A stretch of 64,000 nt of DNA, from assembly GCA_028641055.1 (NCBI GenBank), contig CM054063.1, positions 48,171,920 through 48,235,919 on the forward strand, in the 5' to 3' direction. Of this stretch, positions 1-11,383 are shown in pieces; positions within the stretch are counted from its first letter, which is position 1, and each line of letters opens with the position of its first letter. The translations under genes were made by a program, and so were the position numbers. The notes beneath the pieces were generated by a model, which was not told the DNA's origin, ran no database searches, and was given only the letters and a program-made list of their open reading frames with translations. Source of the stretch: Alopecurus myosuroides. Its lineage: Eukaryota; Streptophyta; Magnoliopsida; Poales; Poaceae.

Positions 1-705
1 CATGGGTATGCATTGACACATAAAAGTTAGTACGAATCAAATATTTTGATTATAATGGTAATATTGTGGAAAATAACAAATATTTTATTTTTCATTACTT
101 TATTGAAAACTTAGACTCTATAGAGCGTAGTGCATATATCAAAATAATCATCCTTTTTTCTCATTTCCAAAAAGTAGCATCTGAAAAAAATTCTTTTTTT
201 CCTGATATGTTGACGGAATTATTTGAATTCAAGTCCTCAGTTTCATATCCAGATCTCTCAGCCCAAGGTCTGATACCAATAAAGATAAAAACAAGAGAAA
301 ATCAACCCTCTTTGTTAATATGCGACATGCCTAACGCTATCTACACGACAGACGGACGTGGGGAGCATAGGAAGCTAATGTGTTGTGGTCGCCGTTCATA
401 TGTGTGGGGGTTGGGGAGGGGAGAAGGCGTCGCGATCCTGAGAGATACAATGGAACGTGAATGATGCCAAGGAACGGAAAGTTCAAGTGGGCTTTGGGCT
501 TCGTGGAGGAAGAAAGGCCGAATCGACCAGAGGCCTATGATTTTATGATTTTATCTCCGGAGTAGCTGCCATGGGGACGTTTGGCTCGTGAGAAATCTCA
601 CGACTTAAAACGAAATGAGAACGAGATATGACGGCCAAAAGTGACTAGTTCGTGAGAGATGCGTGAGAGGTCTTCTTTTTGGCTCAGTTTTAATATCCCT
701 AACTA
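1..705. other. Left-edge non-coding stretch
   Basis: No recognisable gene. An ORF of 132 codons at 66-464 (+) has an AT-rich first half and a G-rich second half with no familiar motif, so I do not call it a gene. Around 583-600 there is a short inverted repeat (cgtgag / ctcacg). The stretch ends at the first Stowaway MITE. Confidence 0.4.
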
Positions 706-867
706 CCCCCTCCGTCCACTTTTATAAGTCATTTCAATTTTGTTTACATACATTTTAAAATGAGTGAATGTAGACTTATTTTGTATATAGATTCACTCAT
801 TTGAATATGTATGTGGTCAAAGCTAAAATGGTATGTAGTGAGCCTTATAAAATTGGACGGATGGAGC
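706..867. mobile_element. Stowaway-type MITE (Tc1/mariner, non-autonomous)
   Basis: The left end reads CCCCCTCCGTCCACTTTTATAAG and the right end is its imperfect inverse, finishing in ggacggatggag. The element is about 160 bp, AT-rich, with no coding capacity, and starts next to a TA. The CTCCCTCCGTCC-type terminal inverted repeat is the hallmark of grass Stowaway MITEs, which are moved in trans by mariner transposases. The right end is slightly decayed (gagca where gagta is expected). Confidence 0.75.
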
Positions 868-1565
868 AATATATTTCTTACCCAAGCTCACAAATCCATA
901 TATGGATGCGTAAACCAAGAAAATCAGTCAACTTATCTAGGCCGGGTGATTAGGATCGGCCATATGGATCGCTGGTTACATTCTCTTCTTCCGCGCATCT
1001 GTGGTACGTAGACAGTAGAGGCATCACGCATGCCTTTTTTTTTTACGTTTTGTGTCGTGAGATGGGATCAATCACCGGTTCGTTTCTCTTTTTTCTTTAG
1101 GCTTTCCGATCGCTCGCTGCTGATTTTTTGTTTTTCACGCACCGTTTCGCTGGTTTTTTAGACGTAAGAACAACCGTCAACGATGGATATGGAAAGCCAG
1201 ATAGGAGGACGATTTCGTTCCGATTTTAACAGGGAAGTACATGCGCGCGCTATGGAAAGCTCGAGTTTTCCTTGGCCACGCCCACGCTGGTCGACTTGGT
1301 CTTGATTCATCCATCATTGCCTGGCAATATATATAAACGTACGATAGGATCAGGATCGGAGTTCAGTCCCATACGATGCAGTCCTGCAGGCTCTTTGCGA
1401 TCCCCGGCTTCTCTAGACACCGTGAATTTGATTTGCAAGCATTAAATGATATCAGTTACCTATCACTTCATGTGTCATTTTGTAGTGGTGCGTTATGGAG
1501 GCCCAAGATTTAGTTTAAGACATAGTAATTGTAAAATTGTGTGCATCTTTTTGTTGTAAGATGTA

Positions 1566-2089
1566 CTCCCTCCGCTCCTTTTTACTCTACATCCTGAAAA
1601 AAATACTGACAAAATAAAAAAAACATTTATTAGTGCTAGTTTCACACATATATGCATGCATTGTAATAATTGTACAAAGGATACAAAACATTAGTACCGA
1701 TTACCCATGATTAATTAATGATAGGCATGCAATTTGCACCCAATGAGGAACCAGCATGCGTAGCTTTTCTCTCTCTCTTATTAATTCGGCGATGAGTACT
1801 CCCTCCGTCCCGGTGTATATGGCACAATACCAAAAACATGCAGTCCATGTTTTGGGCATATTTTGCATTAATTTTCTTGGCCCTCTCCACCAATGCATGT
1901 AATATTTAAACCCCAATGAATGAATATTTAGGGTCTAGAAAATTGCTATATGTGCCCTATACACCACGACATAGAGGGGGTACTATGCTTTCTCTCTCTT
2001 TAATTAGCTAGGTGGGTCCTAGCCAAAACATAGACTATTTTGGAAGTTAATATGGACCCAGAATATAGAGTAAAAAGGAATGGAGGGAG
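1566..2089. mobile_element. Stowaway-type MITE interrupted by a second MITE
   Basis: The left end CTCCCTCCGCTCCTTTTTAC and the right end, read on the minus strand (CTCCCTCCATTCCTTTTTAC), match over about 30 bases. This gives terminal inverted repeats around a 524-bp span. TA precedes the left end at 1564-1565. The span is too long for one Stowaway because another MITE sits inside it at 1799-1980; without the insert it would be about 340 bp. Confidence 0.75.
1799..1980. mobile_element. Stowaway-type MITE nested inside the previous one
   Basis: The left end CTCCCTCCGTCCCGGTGTAT and the right end, read in reverse (CCCCCTCTATGTCGTGGTGTAT), form the terminal inverted repeat. Both sides carry the TA target duplication (1797-1798 and 1981-1982). 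At 182 bp and without an ORF it is a typical Stowaway unit, and it inserted after the outer MITE. Confidence 0.8.
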
Positions 2090-5000
2090 TTTCATGTGGC
2101 TAAGACTTGGATCACGAACTAGACGGAAGTCGCATCAACCAACACAGATGCACTAAGGGGGAGGGGAGTTTTGAGGGCGGGGGGAGAAACCGAGGAAGAA
2201 GAGAAAGAAAACGTTAGCGTCCGGCTCACTAACAACCGCCTCTTGTTTAAACGGCGATGGCTACCTTGTGGATCTTATCTTCCTAGAATGTCATGGCACA
2301 GTGGAGCATGCAAGCCATGCGGTGGAGCTACGTAGCGATCAGCTCGATCATGTTTTCTTCTCACACATATCCATGCACGCACATGGTGATCGATATGGAA
2401 AATATTCATTGCCTTTACATGCATCATAAAATATAACTCGGTTAAATAACAATGAAAAACACATACTACCTAACTATAAATTGATGAAGCCTAGATCTGG
2501 CGTTGCTATCTTGGGAAACAAGCATAAGTTCAAGTTGCTTGCAAACTTCACCTATCTCAAAGGAGAATGAAGCAAAGAAGCATATCCATGGTGGGCATTA
2601 GTTTCACCTACCTCAAGCATGGTATCACCCAGGCACGCCAGATGGATGTGGGTGTCGATCCTTGGGGCGCCCTAAGAGAACCATGTGTCGTCGCCCCTGT
2701 TCCACACTCCTCGTTGTCCCCGTTCCGCCACTGGAGGATGCGGGGCAGAGCGCGATGGCTGCAGTAGCGTTGTTCATCTAGGAGGTGGCATGGTGCGCTT
2801 TCCCACGGCAGCAGGGCGAACCCGGTGGCCCAGAAAAGATGCCTCCTCTACCTCGGTGGGGGCGGCTGCTCGGCGTGGCTACAGGTCTAAATGCGGAGGC
2901 AGAGTTGCGCTGGCCTAGTCTAGAGTTGCCATTGGCCATGTAGGCCACGACTATGGATGGGAGCATGTGCATCGCGTCGTCTCTGGGGCGTCATGGGTGG
3001 AGGTTGTTCCAGGCTCCCCGGACAATGTGGTGGTATAGGTGGGACAATTGCGTGTAGTTGTTCTCCTCCTCCATGGTCAAGTAGTGGAGAAGTTTGACGC
3101 TCTAGAAGGTGCGACCAGCAAGACGGCGGACCTGTTCAGGCTGAGTACTGATCTTTGCCCTCCCTGACCGCGGTCCGGTATCCGCGGTAGATGGATGGTG
3201 GGGTGGTGGCCATAAGATCTAAGGCCATGAGTGGCTATGGAGTCGCTACTAGCCACTGGCCAGTTCTACCTCCTACGTTTCCAGGTGTAGTTCTCACGAT
3301 GGGGCCCTTACTGTTGATGGGTGTCTCACGTGCAACAGGGCTGGGAAAGGAGATATAGTTCCACCTCATGGTTGCCTGGGCGCTGACCCTGGATGGTGAA
3401 GGGTGGTGGGTGATCGTGGTATTTTCATGGCTTTGATGGTGGCGGCTCCCTTGTCTTCATCTGGAGGCCTTGTCCACCCCTCGGGTTGGATCGACGACCA
3501 TGGTACCTCGTGTGACATAGTGAGGCTCCGAGAAAAGGCTCCACGCTACGACATCCACGACACGACTCCTTTGGGTGTCATATCCCTCTTGAGGTGTTGT
3601 TGTGGGTCCCCTCTATGTGTAAGGGCTCTGGGTTAAACCATTAATCTCGGTTTGGAGGTGGCACATTGTGGAACGTCGTCACCCTATTGGAGGCATCGTC
3701 ATGGAGCTCAAGTACCTGCTAGTGATAGCATGTCGTCGACTTTGAGCATGACTTGATCCAGCATGAAGTTTCTTTAGCTCGGGCATGGGATGGCCTGGTC
3801 CCCTATCTTGAAGAGGTTTTAGCGGCAGAAGTAGTTGGGTCCCAATCGCCACGTAGGTGCAGCCCTAGAAAATTGGTCCCCATCCTAACTCTTTGAGAGC
3901 TTTTGATTAACGCTTGCGGAATCGCCTCCATCAGATCTACGTGGAGAAGTTACATATATGAAACTCATAGTATGAAACAAGGATGCTAATATCAGACGAC
4001 GACACGAAATGCCACTTGAAGTAATAGGTAATAACCATCTTTGACTAAGAACCCTAGTAACGCATGACAACGAACTTGCACATGAAATATGAGTAATAAG
4101 CATAAAATAATAATGCATCACAACTGAATGCCACATTAAATCATTGGTAACAACTATCTTCTAGCATAACAAAATAACACTTGGCAACGAGATGGCACAT
4201 GAAATAACAGGTAATGACTATGTCAAATGCTCGAAGAGGACTCTATCATCTTCGAGCACATTCATATGAAATTTTCTCTCCTTTTGTTTTATCTAACGTA
4301 CATGGGTGTTCGAGGGCCCAAATGGTCTTTTTTGGTGTCGAAATGTTGTGATGCCTAGATATTCAAGCCCGCCGCCATGTCGATGGTACGACACACGAAA
4401 ACGGGAGGAAAATGCCAAACAAAGACAATGTGATATAGCCCCGTTAATAGGGGAACACGCCAAAACGAAGTCTTCGTAATTGTTTTATTGCGTTCATCGG
4501 TTGTGAGAATCCTCTCGCGGGCAGCAAACAATGTGCTATAGCCCTCAAAAAGGGTGAGAAAACCCCATAACAAAAATTAGTGGCAAAAGTCCAAGCCAAT
4601 GATTTCCTATGACGCCTCTCTATAACCATGTACGGAGGTTCCTAAATCCGGAGTGTGATAGTGAGATGTTCGGAGGTATTCACGTCGCCAAAGTGACGAT
4701 ATGTCAAATGAAATGGTTAGTAATGGATATTGTTAATGCATTATATAATAAGGCGGAACAACGAGACGACACATGAAATCATATGTAATAGCCATGCGAT
4801 GGGGAAACAACACATGAAATGATATGTAGTAGATATCTCGTCGCATAAAATAAGGTTTCCGATAAAAAAATAGGAGGATACATCACATGAAATGACGTTC
4901 TTATGATATCATTTCAAGCACGCACTAAATCTCACGCACACACTAATAGCCAGCATTTAAAAAAGAAGATGGCATAAATTCTGCTAGCTCATAGATCCCA

Positions 5001-5351
5001 CCATATTCCGCCGATGTCATTTGCGGGATGAACCTTCTGCCGCTCCCCTTGGTTGAACAGCCACTCCGCCCTTCCGTCCGGCGAGAGGAACATGTGTCGC
5101 CTTTTCTCCTTTTTGCCAGGTTACTTTTAACAATGAATTTCAGTGGGGGTTAGTTTTGACTATACCGTTAGGCAGTGGGTTATATTTGTAAAAAAATAGA
5201 GGCGGCAATGCCTTCCGCCACCCACCCAGACGACATGACGAGCGAAGCGGACAAAAAAATGGAGCAGTGGGCCATAACGCCATGAGGTTGACATGCTGCC
5301 CTGCTGCCACTCCCCAAGGCGGCACGTTGTAAGATGGTAGTTTGACACTAA
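2090..5351. other. Gene-free stretch, repeats in its second half
   Basis: No intact gene is visible. 2600-3850 is GC-richer with short ORFs in several frames and no recognisable domain; it could be remnants of an old transposon or gene. 3990-4900 holds a degenerate dispersed repeat, listed separately. 5000-5340 is unremarkable. Confidence 0.4.
3990..4905. repeat. Degenerate short repeats, core cacatgaaat..gtaat
   Basis: About eight copies of a core resembling cacatgaaatNNNNNgtaatNNNNat occur near 4010, 4078, 4130, 4193, 4702, 4769, 4811 and 4886, all in the same orientation with irregular spacing. They look like decayed tandem or subterminal repeats of a DNA transposon, but I find no terminal inverted repeats to bound such an element. 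Confidence 0.45.
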
Positions 5352-5582
5352 TCTCTCCTCTCTCCTATCTAAAAGAAGGAATTGGTTCCTTCAACCGTCA
5401 CGAATTCGTCCTGCCGATCCTTCGTCACACCTCGGTCGCGTGCCTCCTCCCGCAGGATTTTTTGGGCCAGTTGCACTCGGCCCACTTCGTCTTCTCTATA
5501 TAGCGTTCCACTAAAAAAACGTCAACGCCAGCGCCGCAGCTAGGTCACGCATGCACTCCTCATTGGCCGCCGCTGCCGCGCT

Positions 5583-5870
5583 ATGCCGCCGCCCATGCCC
5601 GATTGCCCCGCTCCCAAGCTCCCCCTCCCTCCGTCTTCTCGCCATCACCAACGGCGCCTAGAGCAGCGTCCGGAGATCCCCACTCGGGGGTGGCGCCGAC
5701 CAAGCAAGGGTTCTGCGCTACCGGAGCGCAGGTCGCGCAGGAGGTCGTGGTCGGAGTCGCTGCTGATCCGCCGCCAGCCCAGACACATTCCTCACCTTCC
5801 CGCCGTCGATGATGAAGACCACAAGAAGGCGGGCTTCTCGTGGACCCTCTCTCCTCCAGGTTTTTTTCCG
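5583..5870 (+). pseudogene. GC-rich captured first-exon-like piece in Helitron
   Basis: A proline- and arginine-rich frame opens at 5583, just after a TATA-like ctatatag (5495-5503) and a C-rich leader. The frame reads on into AT-rich sequence after about 5865, as a first exon running into an intron would. No domain is recognised. It may be the 5' end of a captured host gene or the promoter/leader region common in these Helitrons. Confidence 0.3.
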
Positions 5871-6538
5871 ATCTGTAACGTCATTACTGGATGCCTTCGA
5901 GCAGTACAAAAGCACATTATATATGAGTTTCCCGGCTTGTCTTCTCCAGCTCTCTATGTATGTGATGTAAAACTGCACACATATATATGTAGTAGTTGCT
6001 AAAAGAATAATGAGAAATTTCTGTTTTCAGGTTGTCAAACTATTCTTGATTATAACATTGCTGACCAAGTTTCGTGTGTTAGCATGTGTGCAGCAGTATA
6101 TGAATTTTGTGTATTCTGACATGTACTAATTAATTCTCAACGACGGATCCAATTTACCATATCTCACGATTTACCAAAGAAGTGTCTGGCCAAGTTTTAT
6201 GCACGACAATGAGTTATTTACGGACCTTGTGCATTTCTCTTGGTCAGACTAAGTTTGAACTGAATTTTCACATGAGTTATTTGACCTAAGCTTCATTTTC
6301 CTGCTTGGATGCATATGCAATACTTGCACTAACCATTTAACCTTCTACTGAAATTTGGGATGCCCTTCTTGTTGCAGCACAGTCCGAGGTACCTCTTGTG
6401 TGGAGAAGGTGAGGAAGGCTCCCAGGCCTCAGTTTAGGGCGATGACATGGCACTGAGACCTGCTATGTTTTGCTCTGTATTTGAACAAGTTTGAATCTAG
6501 CTAATTCGCGGTAGCTGATTGATTCGCTTGGATTTCAG

Positions 6539-6695
6539 GTTTGGCCGTGACCGGAAGAAGATTAGAAGACTGAACAAGCAGCTGCAACACATGCATGTGA
6601 TGGCTCCGGAGCTGATACCAGAAAACCATGACCATAGCTACAAAGATAAGTTGGTGGCATGGACTGGGCTGGCACCGGAGGCACAAGCGAATTAA
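6539..6695 (+). pseudogene. Captured exon-like fragment, function unknown
   Basis: A pyrimidine tract and CAG at 6536-6538 precede an open stretch of about 52 codons rich in charged residues (it begins FGRDRKKIRRLNKQ) that ends in TAA at 6693. It looks like a last exon of a captured gene. I do not recognise the protein. Confidence 0.3.
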
Positions 6696-6890
6696 CCAAT
6701 ATGAACGTGCCACAACTTATGTTACAGGTTTTATTTCTTTCTTCGTATCAATTTAGCATGTTCTTTTGGTTCATTATACAGACACTATATGGTCATGAAA
6801 GAGCTCCAAGTAGATGTTATTGCTAAGACTATGTGTGGTATTGGGTGTAGACGAACAATATTGAGATGTTAGACCGTTCATTATACCGAC

Positions 6891-7073
6891 ATGAAGTCCC
6901 TGCTCAACACCAGGGCACTGCAGAGCTTCGTGCCGGTGGAGTCACGATCGGGCCCGTTCAAGTGCATGCTGCATCCCATGGGGTTCGTGCTTCAGGTCAT
7001 GCCGTTCCTGGATCTTCACGTCCCTCCGACCAGCAACGACTACACCGTCGAGATGCAATCGGACAGGGTATGA
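6891..7073 (+). pseudogene. Captured exon-like fragment, function unknown
   Basis: An open stretch of about 60 codons beginning MKSLLNTRALQSFVPVESR is GC-rich compared with its AT-rich surroundings and ends at a possible donor (cagggtatgag). It is bounded like an exon inside the Helitron. No motif is recognised. Confidence 0.3.
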
Positions 7074-7618
7074 GGATGCTTGATGAATGATTTCATGGAT
7101 CTTTCTTCTTATATGCTGGACAGGGTATGATTGCTTATTTCCATTTAAGTTCTGTTTGGTGAAAGTTTGAGGTTCAGATTCCATCGAGCAGCAGATTGAA
7201 AAAATTTCACGCCATGCTTAATTATTTTGTTGTGTGTCTGCTATCTAGCTGTTAATATTATCCCCAAGCAATTTATCTTTGTTCATGGTGCAATAGTTCA
7301 CCAGTTATTAGTTAGCTATGTTTCACCACAAGAATTTATGCTAGACACATTTGGTGTCTCTGCCCAGTACTGCAATACATCGCCCTGATCAGTAATTTGC
7401 TCTGCCAATTAAAATAATATTAGTTGTAGTCTATGAACAATTGAATTGAAGCATGAGATGGAGTGTTTGATGTTTGCAGTGGTTATGAACTTATGGGGAG
7501 ACAATCGTGATCAGGAGCCAAGCTTAGACATTGATGTGTGCATTCACTTTAGTAACACACGGTACACCACCTAGATGACAATGAGATCACAATTCCACCA
7601 GCTATAAATTTTCATATT

Positions 7619-7885
7619 TTGTTGCGCCCCTTCTTCCACAACCATCGCAGCGCTACTGACAAGGAGAATCTGCTTCATGACACCTCCTCCTATTTCTCCT
7701 ACGACGAGGAAGAGGAAGAGCCGATGATCGAGAGTTCCGGTGATGAAGGAGCAGTTGCCGAAGTACCAGCGGTCAGGGCGTCCCTGGGTCTGGTGGCCGC
7801 GGGAGGATGCAAGTTCCATCAGCCTCAAAAAGCGTGCAAGGCACTGCCCACCGACCGGCGCTTGGGAGCGTGCAATTTTCCGTAA
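7619..7885 (+). pseudogene. Captured exon-like fragment with acidic run
   Basis: The frame from 7619 carries an acidic cluster (YDEEEEEPMIE) and continues to 7885, with a GC-rich composition unlike the flanks. Codon-like composition and size suggest an exon of a captured gene. Overlapping frames at 7740 and 7807 are shadows. Function unknown. Confidence 0.3.
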
Positions 7886-9329
7886 GCTTTTCTCCCCATC
7901 TATTTTGCTACTCCACTGCCGATTGCGTCGATATAGTAGAGATCCTCGAGATTTCGGGCTTACCTATGCTGTCTGTACATTTGCAGCGAGTAGCGATTGT
8001 TGTTGTAGTGGAGTTTCCAATGTCTTGCTGATGCCTGTAGGTGTGGAAAAAGACGGGGCACGAGGTAGGGTTTCAACGGCATGGTGAACATCAATTGCCC
8101 CATGAAGAGCCTGCTTTGTTCAAAATAAAGGCCACTACGTAAGTTTCCTGGATTCTTATGTTCAAATTCGTCTTATTACCGTTTCTCTGGTGTCCCAATA
8201 GCCAGTGACATGTGTTCCGATTATGTACTGATTGATGATTTTTTGTGAAAATATGGGAAAGCTTTCAGTTCAGTGTTTATTCCTTCCCTTTTCAAGTGTA
8301 ATCTTGTAATCCTTGGTCCTCTTTTTAATGACCTCATATGATTTTTTTTTTGTCAGGAACATATCTTACGAAATTAGAGCTAGAATTCAATTACCTCATA
8401 TGATTTGTTGTATCTTCTTTTGATCAATGTCTCCACATTTTCATGAGAAGAAGTATCCAGGTGACTAATAAAATGAAGGCTTATTAGTTAATGATTTTCT
8501 TGATTAGACCAGCAAACTTAAAATTGATGGTTGAGATGGCATGCATGGGCCTAATCTTCGGTTTCTTGGGATCATTTCCTTAGAAACATTGGTATGATGA
8601 TGTTCATGTATATGCTTTGCTTCTCCTACTATTTCTCCGTGTATCATAATGTTCATGTATATGCTTGCTTCTCCAAATATATATTGGGATCATTTCCTTA
8701 GAAAACTCGGTATGCTAATGTTCATGTATATGCTTGATTCTTTAAATATTTCTGTCAAGTCTCATCAGATGCAGAATTTATGGAACTGCTATTTTCGTTG
8801 TTCTGATATCTCATTTTTTGTTGCAAGGACTTCAATTCCTACTGCAGACAAAATTGTGAATTTAAATGTAACTATACCTGAGGAGAAAGGATATTCAGTG
8901 GCATTGCGCCTAATGGAATGAGCAAGATGTTATTCTTAGTTTAGTCTAGAAATTTGCTCAACTCTAATTAACCAGGCGTTAATTAAGTTACAAACCTTTT
9001 ATCCAAGGGCAATTTGTTGTTGGCAGTAATGGGAGAAAATTAGTTGCTTTTGTTGGAGGCCTTGATTTGTGTGGTGGGCGCTATGATATACTCCCCCAAC
9101 GTCTTATATTTATGAACGGATGCAGTAGAACACTTCACGGCTAGCACTGCAACATTTATTTTTATTTTGATGTAGCAGACCTACGGGTGCTTTATATAAA
9201 GTTCTAGATCGAATATATACTATTTGTTTTTATTCTCGTTTATTCTACTCATGACTATCCCCCCAAAGAATATGGAGACACAACTGTAGTTTGTGCACCC
9301 GATGACAGATAGAAACGAATATTGATAAT

Positions 9330-9357
9330 CCGTAGCAACGCACGGGCATTCAGCTAG
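9330..9357 (+). other. Helitron 3' terminal hairpin and CTAG end
   Basis: The stem ccgt/acgg encloses the loop agcaacgc; about eight bases later the element ends in CTAG, with a T following. In Helitrons this hairpin marks the 3' terminus for rolling-circle replication. Confidence 0.7.
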
Positions 9358-10717
9358 TGTTCATAAAAATTAAGTACTAGTCATGCATGCATGGTATTCA
9401 TGACAATTGTGCATGGTACTATATTAGATCCATGCATATGTACGTACTAGCTAGAAGGATGTCAACTAAGATCAAAAAAAATTAAGCAAAGCCTAGTAGA
9501 GCGCGTAGTGCTAGTGACAAGCAGTATCTTTGCAAGGGTGCCATCTTTGGGAGTGGCGGCGGGGCGTCAGCCTGTACCATGGCGGAAAGGCAGCTCCATT
9601 TTCTGTTCGTGGTCAAAGGTCAGTTCTTCGTGGGCAAAAAATCGTTTTGCTAAATCATGCTGCGTGGCGGCAGGCTTTGCCCCACGGCGGCGTGTCACCC
9701 GGCTAGGCTGCCGCCACGTTACTTCTGCCAACTCGTGTGGAAGGTGGTCTTTTGTGGCATTTCACTTGGGCAAGTAGTGGTCCTTTATGACAAAAAAATC
9801 CTTGTAATGGTCATGCATCGTTCTGGTGCTATGTTGTCATCACCTTGTGGTAGAGAAAGCAGGCATCGTCTGGATCAACGTCGTCAACCCCCTGCCGTTG
9901 GCGGTCGTCGTAGCAGGAGTAGTGAGGCGGGCCACCGGTGAACATGTTTGTGAAAAGGTAGTGGATGGTGGTGATAACCGAAAGCACGTGCAGCTCACGG
10001 GAGACAGTGACGAGGTCGGTGAGGTGCATCAGGCACAACCGTCGACGGTAGCTATCCACCACCGTCATAGGAGGAGGAGGAGGAGGATAACCGTTTGAAT
10101 TAATTATGCGACGGACTGGCGAGTTGAGGTAAATCTCTTTCCTCCACCTAGATAAAAACCGTATCGTGGCGAGCGATATAGACTGCTACTTGGACACCAT
10201 TATACACACCCTAATAGAAGAAGCTGTAGCACGTTAGGGTTAACTCCCGATGGAGCGTGCCCTCGATTGCCCTGGGGACTGGGGTCGTGTGTGAGGGACG
10301 GCACCCCGGTGGCCCTATTCCGCCTTGGCTCCTCTCGCTACCGCGATTAATATGGTTTTGAGATGAATCTGTCGATCATGATATGATATATGTATAATCG
10401 TGTTTGATTCCAAAAGCACGAGCACTTACACGTACAGTTGAGATGTTATTAAGAAAGGGGCATGCATGCGTGAGTTGATCGATGGTTAACGCGCGCGCGT
10501 GGCTAATTAAGCGATAGCGCTAGGCATCGCGTCTGCCAATTTTTTTTTCTTTTTAGGAAGTCGTCCAAAACATAACTCGTGTTTGAGTAAAAAAAAAAAA
10601 CGTACAGTAGTGATGTAATTAAACGCGCAATTGACGCAGGATTGCTCCTTCACGGTTGACCGTGGGGACGGTGAAATTCCACCACGGTACCTCCTCTCCT
10701 AATTACCTAGCCCTAAC
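9358..10717. other. No recognisable gene
   Basis: After the Helitron, mixed AT-rich and GC-rich sequence. A 79-codon minus-strand ORF (9829-10068) and overlapping plus-strand ORFs at 9508-10098 show no familiar domain. A run of GGA/GAG triplets lies at 10070-10090. Confidence 0.35.
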
Positions 10718-11383
10718 CTAGTAACACCAGACGTACTCTGTCTTAGTCGTCCCAGGCTTACAGTCACATGTGGGCAAGCTGAGTAGCTCACATGCGCATG
10801 CGGGTAAGAGCAGTAGTATCGGTGACGGGAGCTCACTAGGATCCGGCGACGACACTACGAATGTTGGTCCTGCGAAAGCCTCTTCGTCATCGTCTTCTTC
10901 CTCAGCATCGTCTTCCTCCCTCCAGTCTTGGTCACTAGCGGCCGAGGAGCCACAGCCGAGCTTGTGGGCGTCCCACCGGTCGTCATCAGGGGACCCGCTG
11001 CCGAGGTGGCGCGAGAACCCCCGGCGAGACTTGTGGGCGTCCCAGCGCTCGTCGGCGGAGGAGCCACGGCCACTGGGATTCTGCTTCAGCTTCGTCGTCG
11101 TCGTCCAGTCTTCGTCTTCAGCGGCTGAGGAGCCACAGCCGAACTTGTGGGCGTCCCAGCGCTCGTCGGCGGAGGAGCCGCGGCGCCTGGGCTTGTGAGC
11201 GTCCCACCGGGCGTCGTCAGAGGAGCCGCTGCCGAGGTGGCGCGAGAACCCCCAGCGAGACCGCTTTTCGTTCCACTGTGGCGCCAGCCGGGGAAGCACC
11301 CCTGCGTCTGCGCCACTTCTCTTCTTCTGCATCTGCATGCTGCTGACCTGCATCACAACACTAGCTTGAAAGTTCATTAGCAA
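10718..11383 (-). CDS. 221-aa repeat protein with PNRC-like motif (possible host gene)
   Basis: A single-exon ORF of 221 codons. Its middle carries four copies of RWDAHK (around 10963, 11029, 11143 and 11192 on the plus map), usually preceded by GSS.D(D/E). Two larger blocks begin GFSRHLGSGS and end near GCGSSAA..(Q/E)DW, so an internal duplication of roughly 40-50 residues is visible. After an acidic stretch (EEDDAEEEDDDEE) comes FAGPTFVVSSPDPSELPSP. This resembles the plant PNRC-type motif (FAGP.F..SP.PS.LP.P.F), which in that family binds decapping factors or nuclear receptors. The tail after it is leucine- and cysteine-rich and looks out of frame, so the C-terminus may be altered. Repeats and motif support a real coding origin; whether the gene is functional is unknown. 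Confidence 0.45.
   Translation of the reverse strand: MLMNFQASVVMQVSSMQMQKKRSGADAGVLPRLAPQWNEKRSRWGFSRHLGSGSSDDARWDAHKPRRRGSSADERWDAHKFGCGSSAAEDEDWTTTTKLKQNPSGRGSSADERWDAHKSRRGFSRHLGSGSPDDDRWDAHKLGCGSSAASDQDWREEDDAEEEDDDEEAFAGPTFVVSSPDPSELPSPILLLLPACACELLSLPTCDCKPGTTKTEYVWCY

Larger units (their letters stand above)
5352..9357 (+). mobile_element. Non-autonomous Helitron with captured fragments
   Basis: The 3' end has the expected Helitron layout: a short GC hairpin (ccgt-agcaacgc-acgg, 9330-9345), a short spacer, then terminal CTAG followed by a host T (9358). The 5' end begins with TCTCTCCTC directly after an A (5351), fitting insertion between A and T with no target duplication. The 4.0-kb interior has no Rep/helicase ORF. 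It carries exon-like pieces with splice-like borders, as in grass gene-capturing Helitrons. The 3' end is well supported; the 5' end is inferred from the TC dinucleotide and general similarity to grass Helitron starts. Confidence 0.65.

Noticed and set aside
66..464. 132-codon plus-strand ORF at the left edge
   Set aside because: No motif, sharp composition change halfway, no homology that I recognise; likely chance.
9084..9130. Another Stowaway MITE end (actcccccaacgtc)
   Set aside because: No matching inverted end or TA pair found within a plausible distance.
9829..10068. 79-codon minus-strand ORF upstream of the Helitron side
   Set aside because: Looks mildly protein-like, but no recognised motif and plus-strand frames overlap it.
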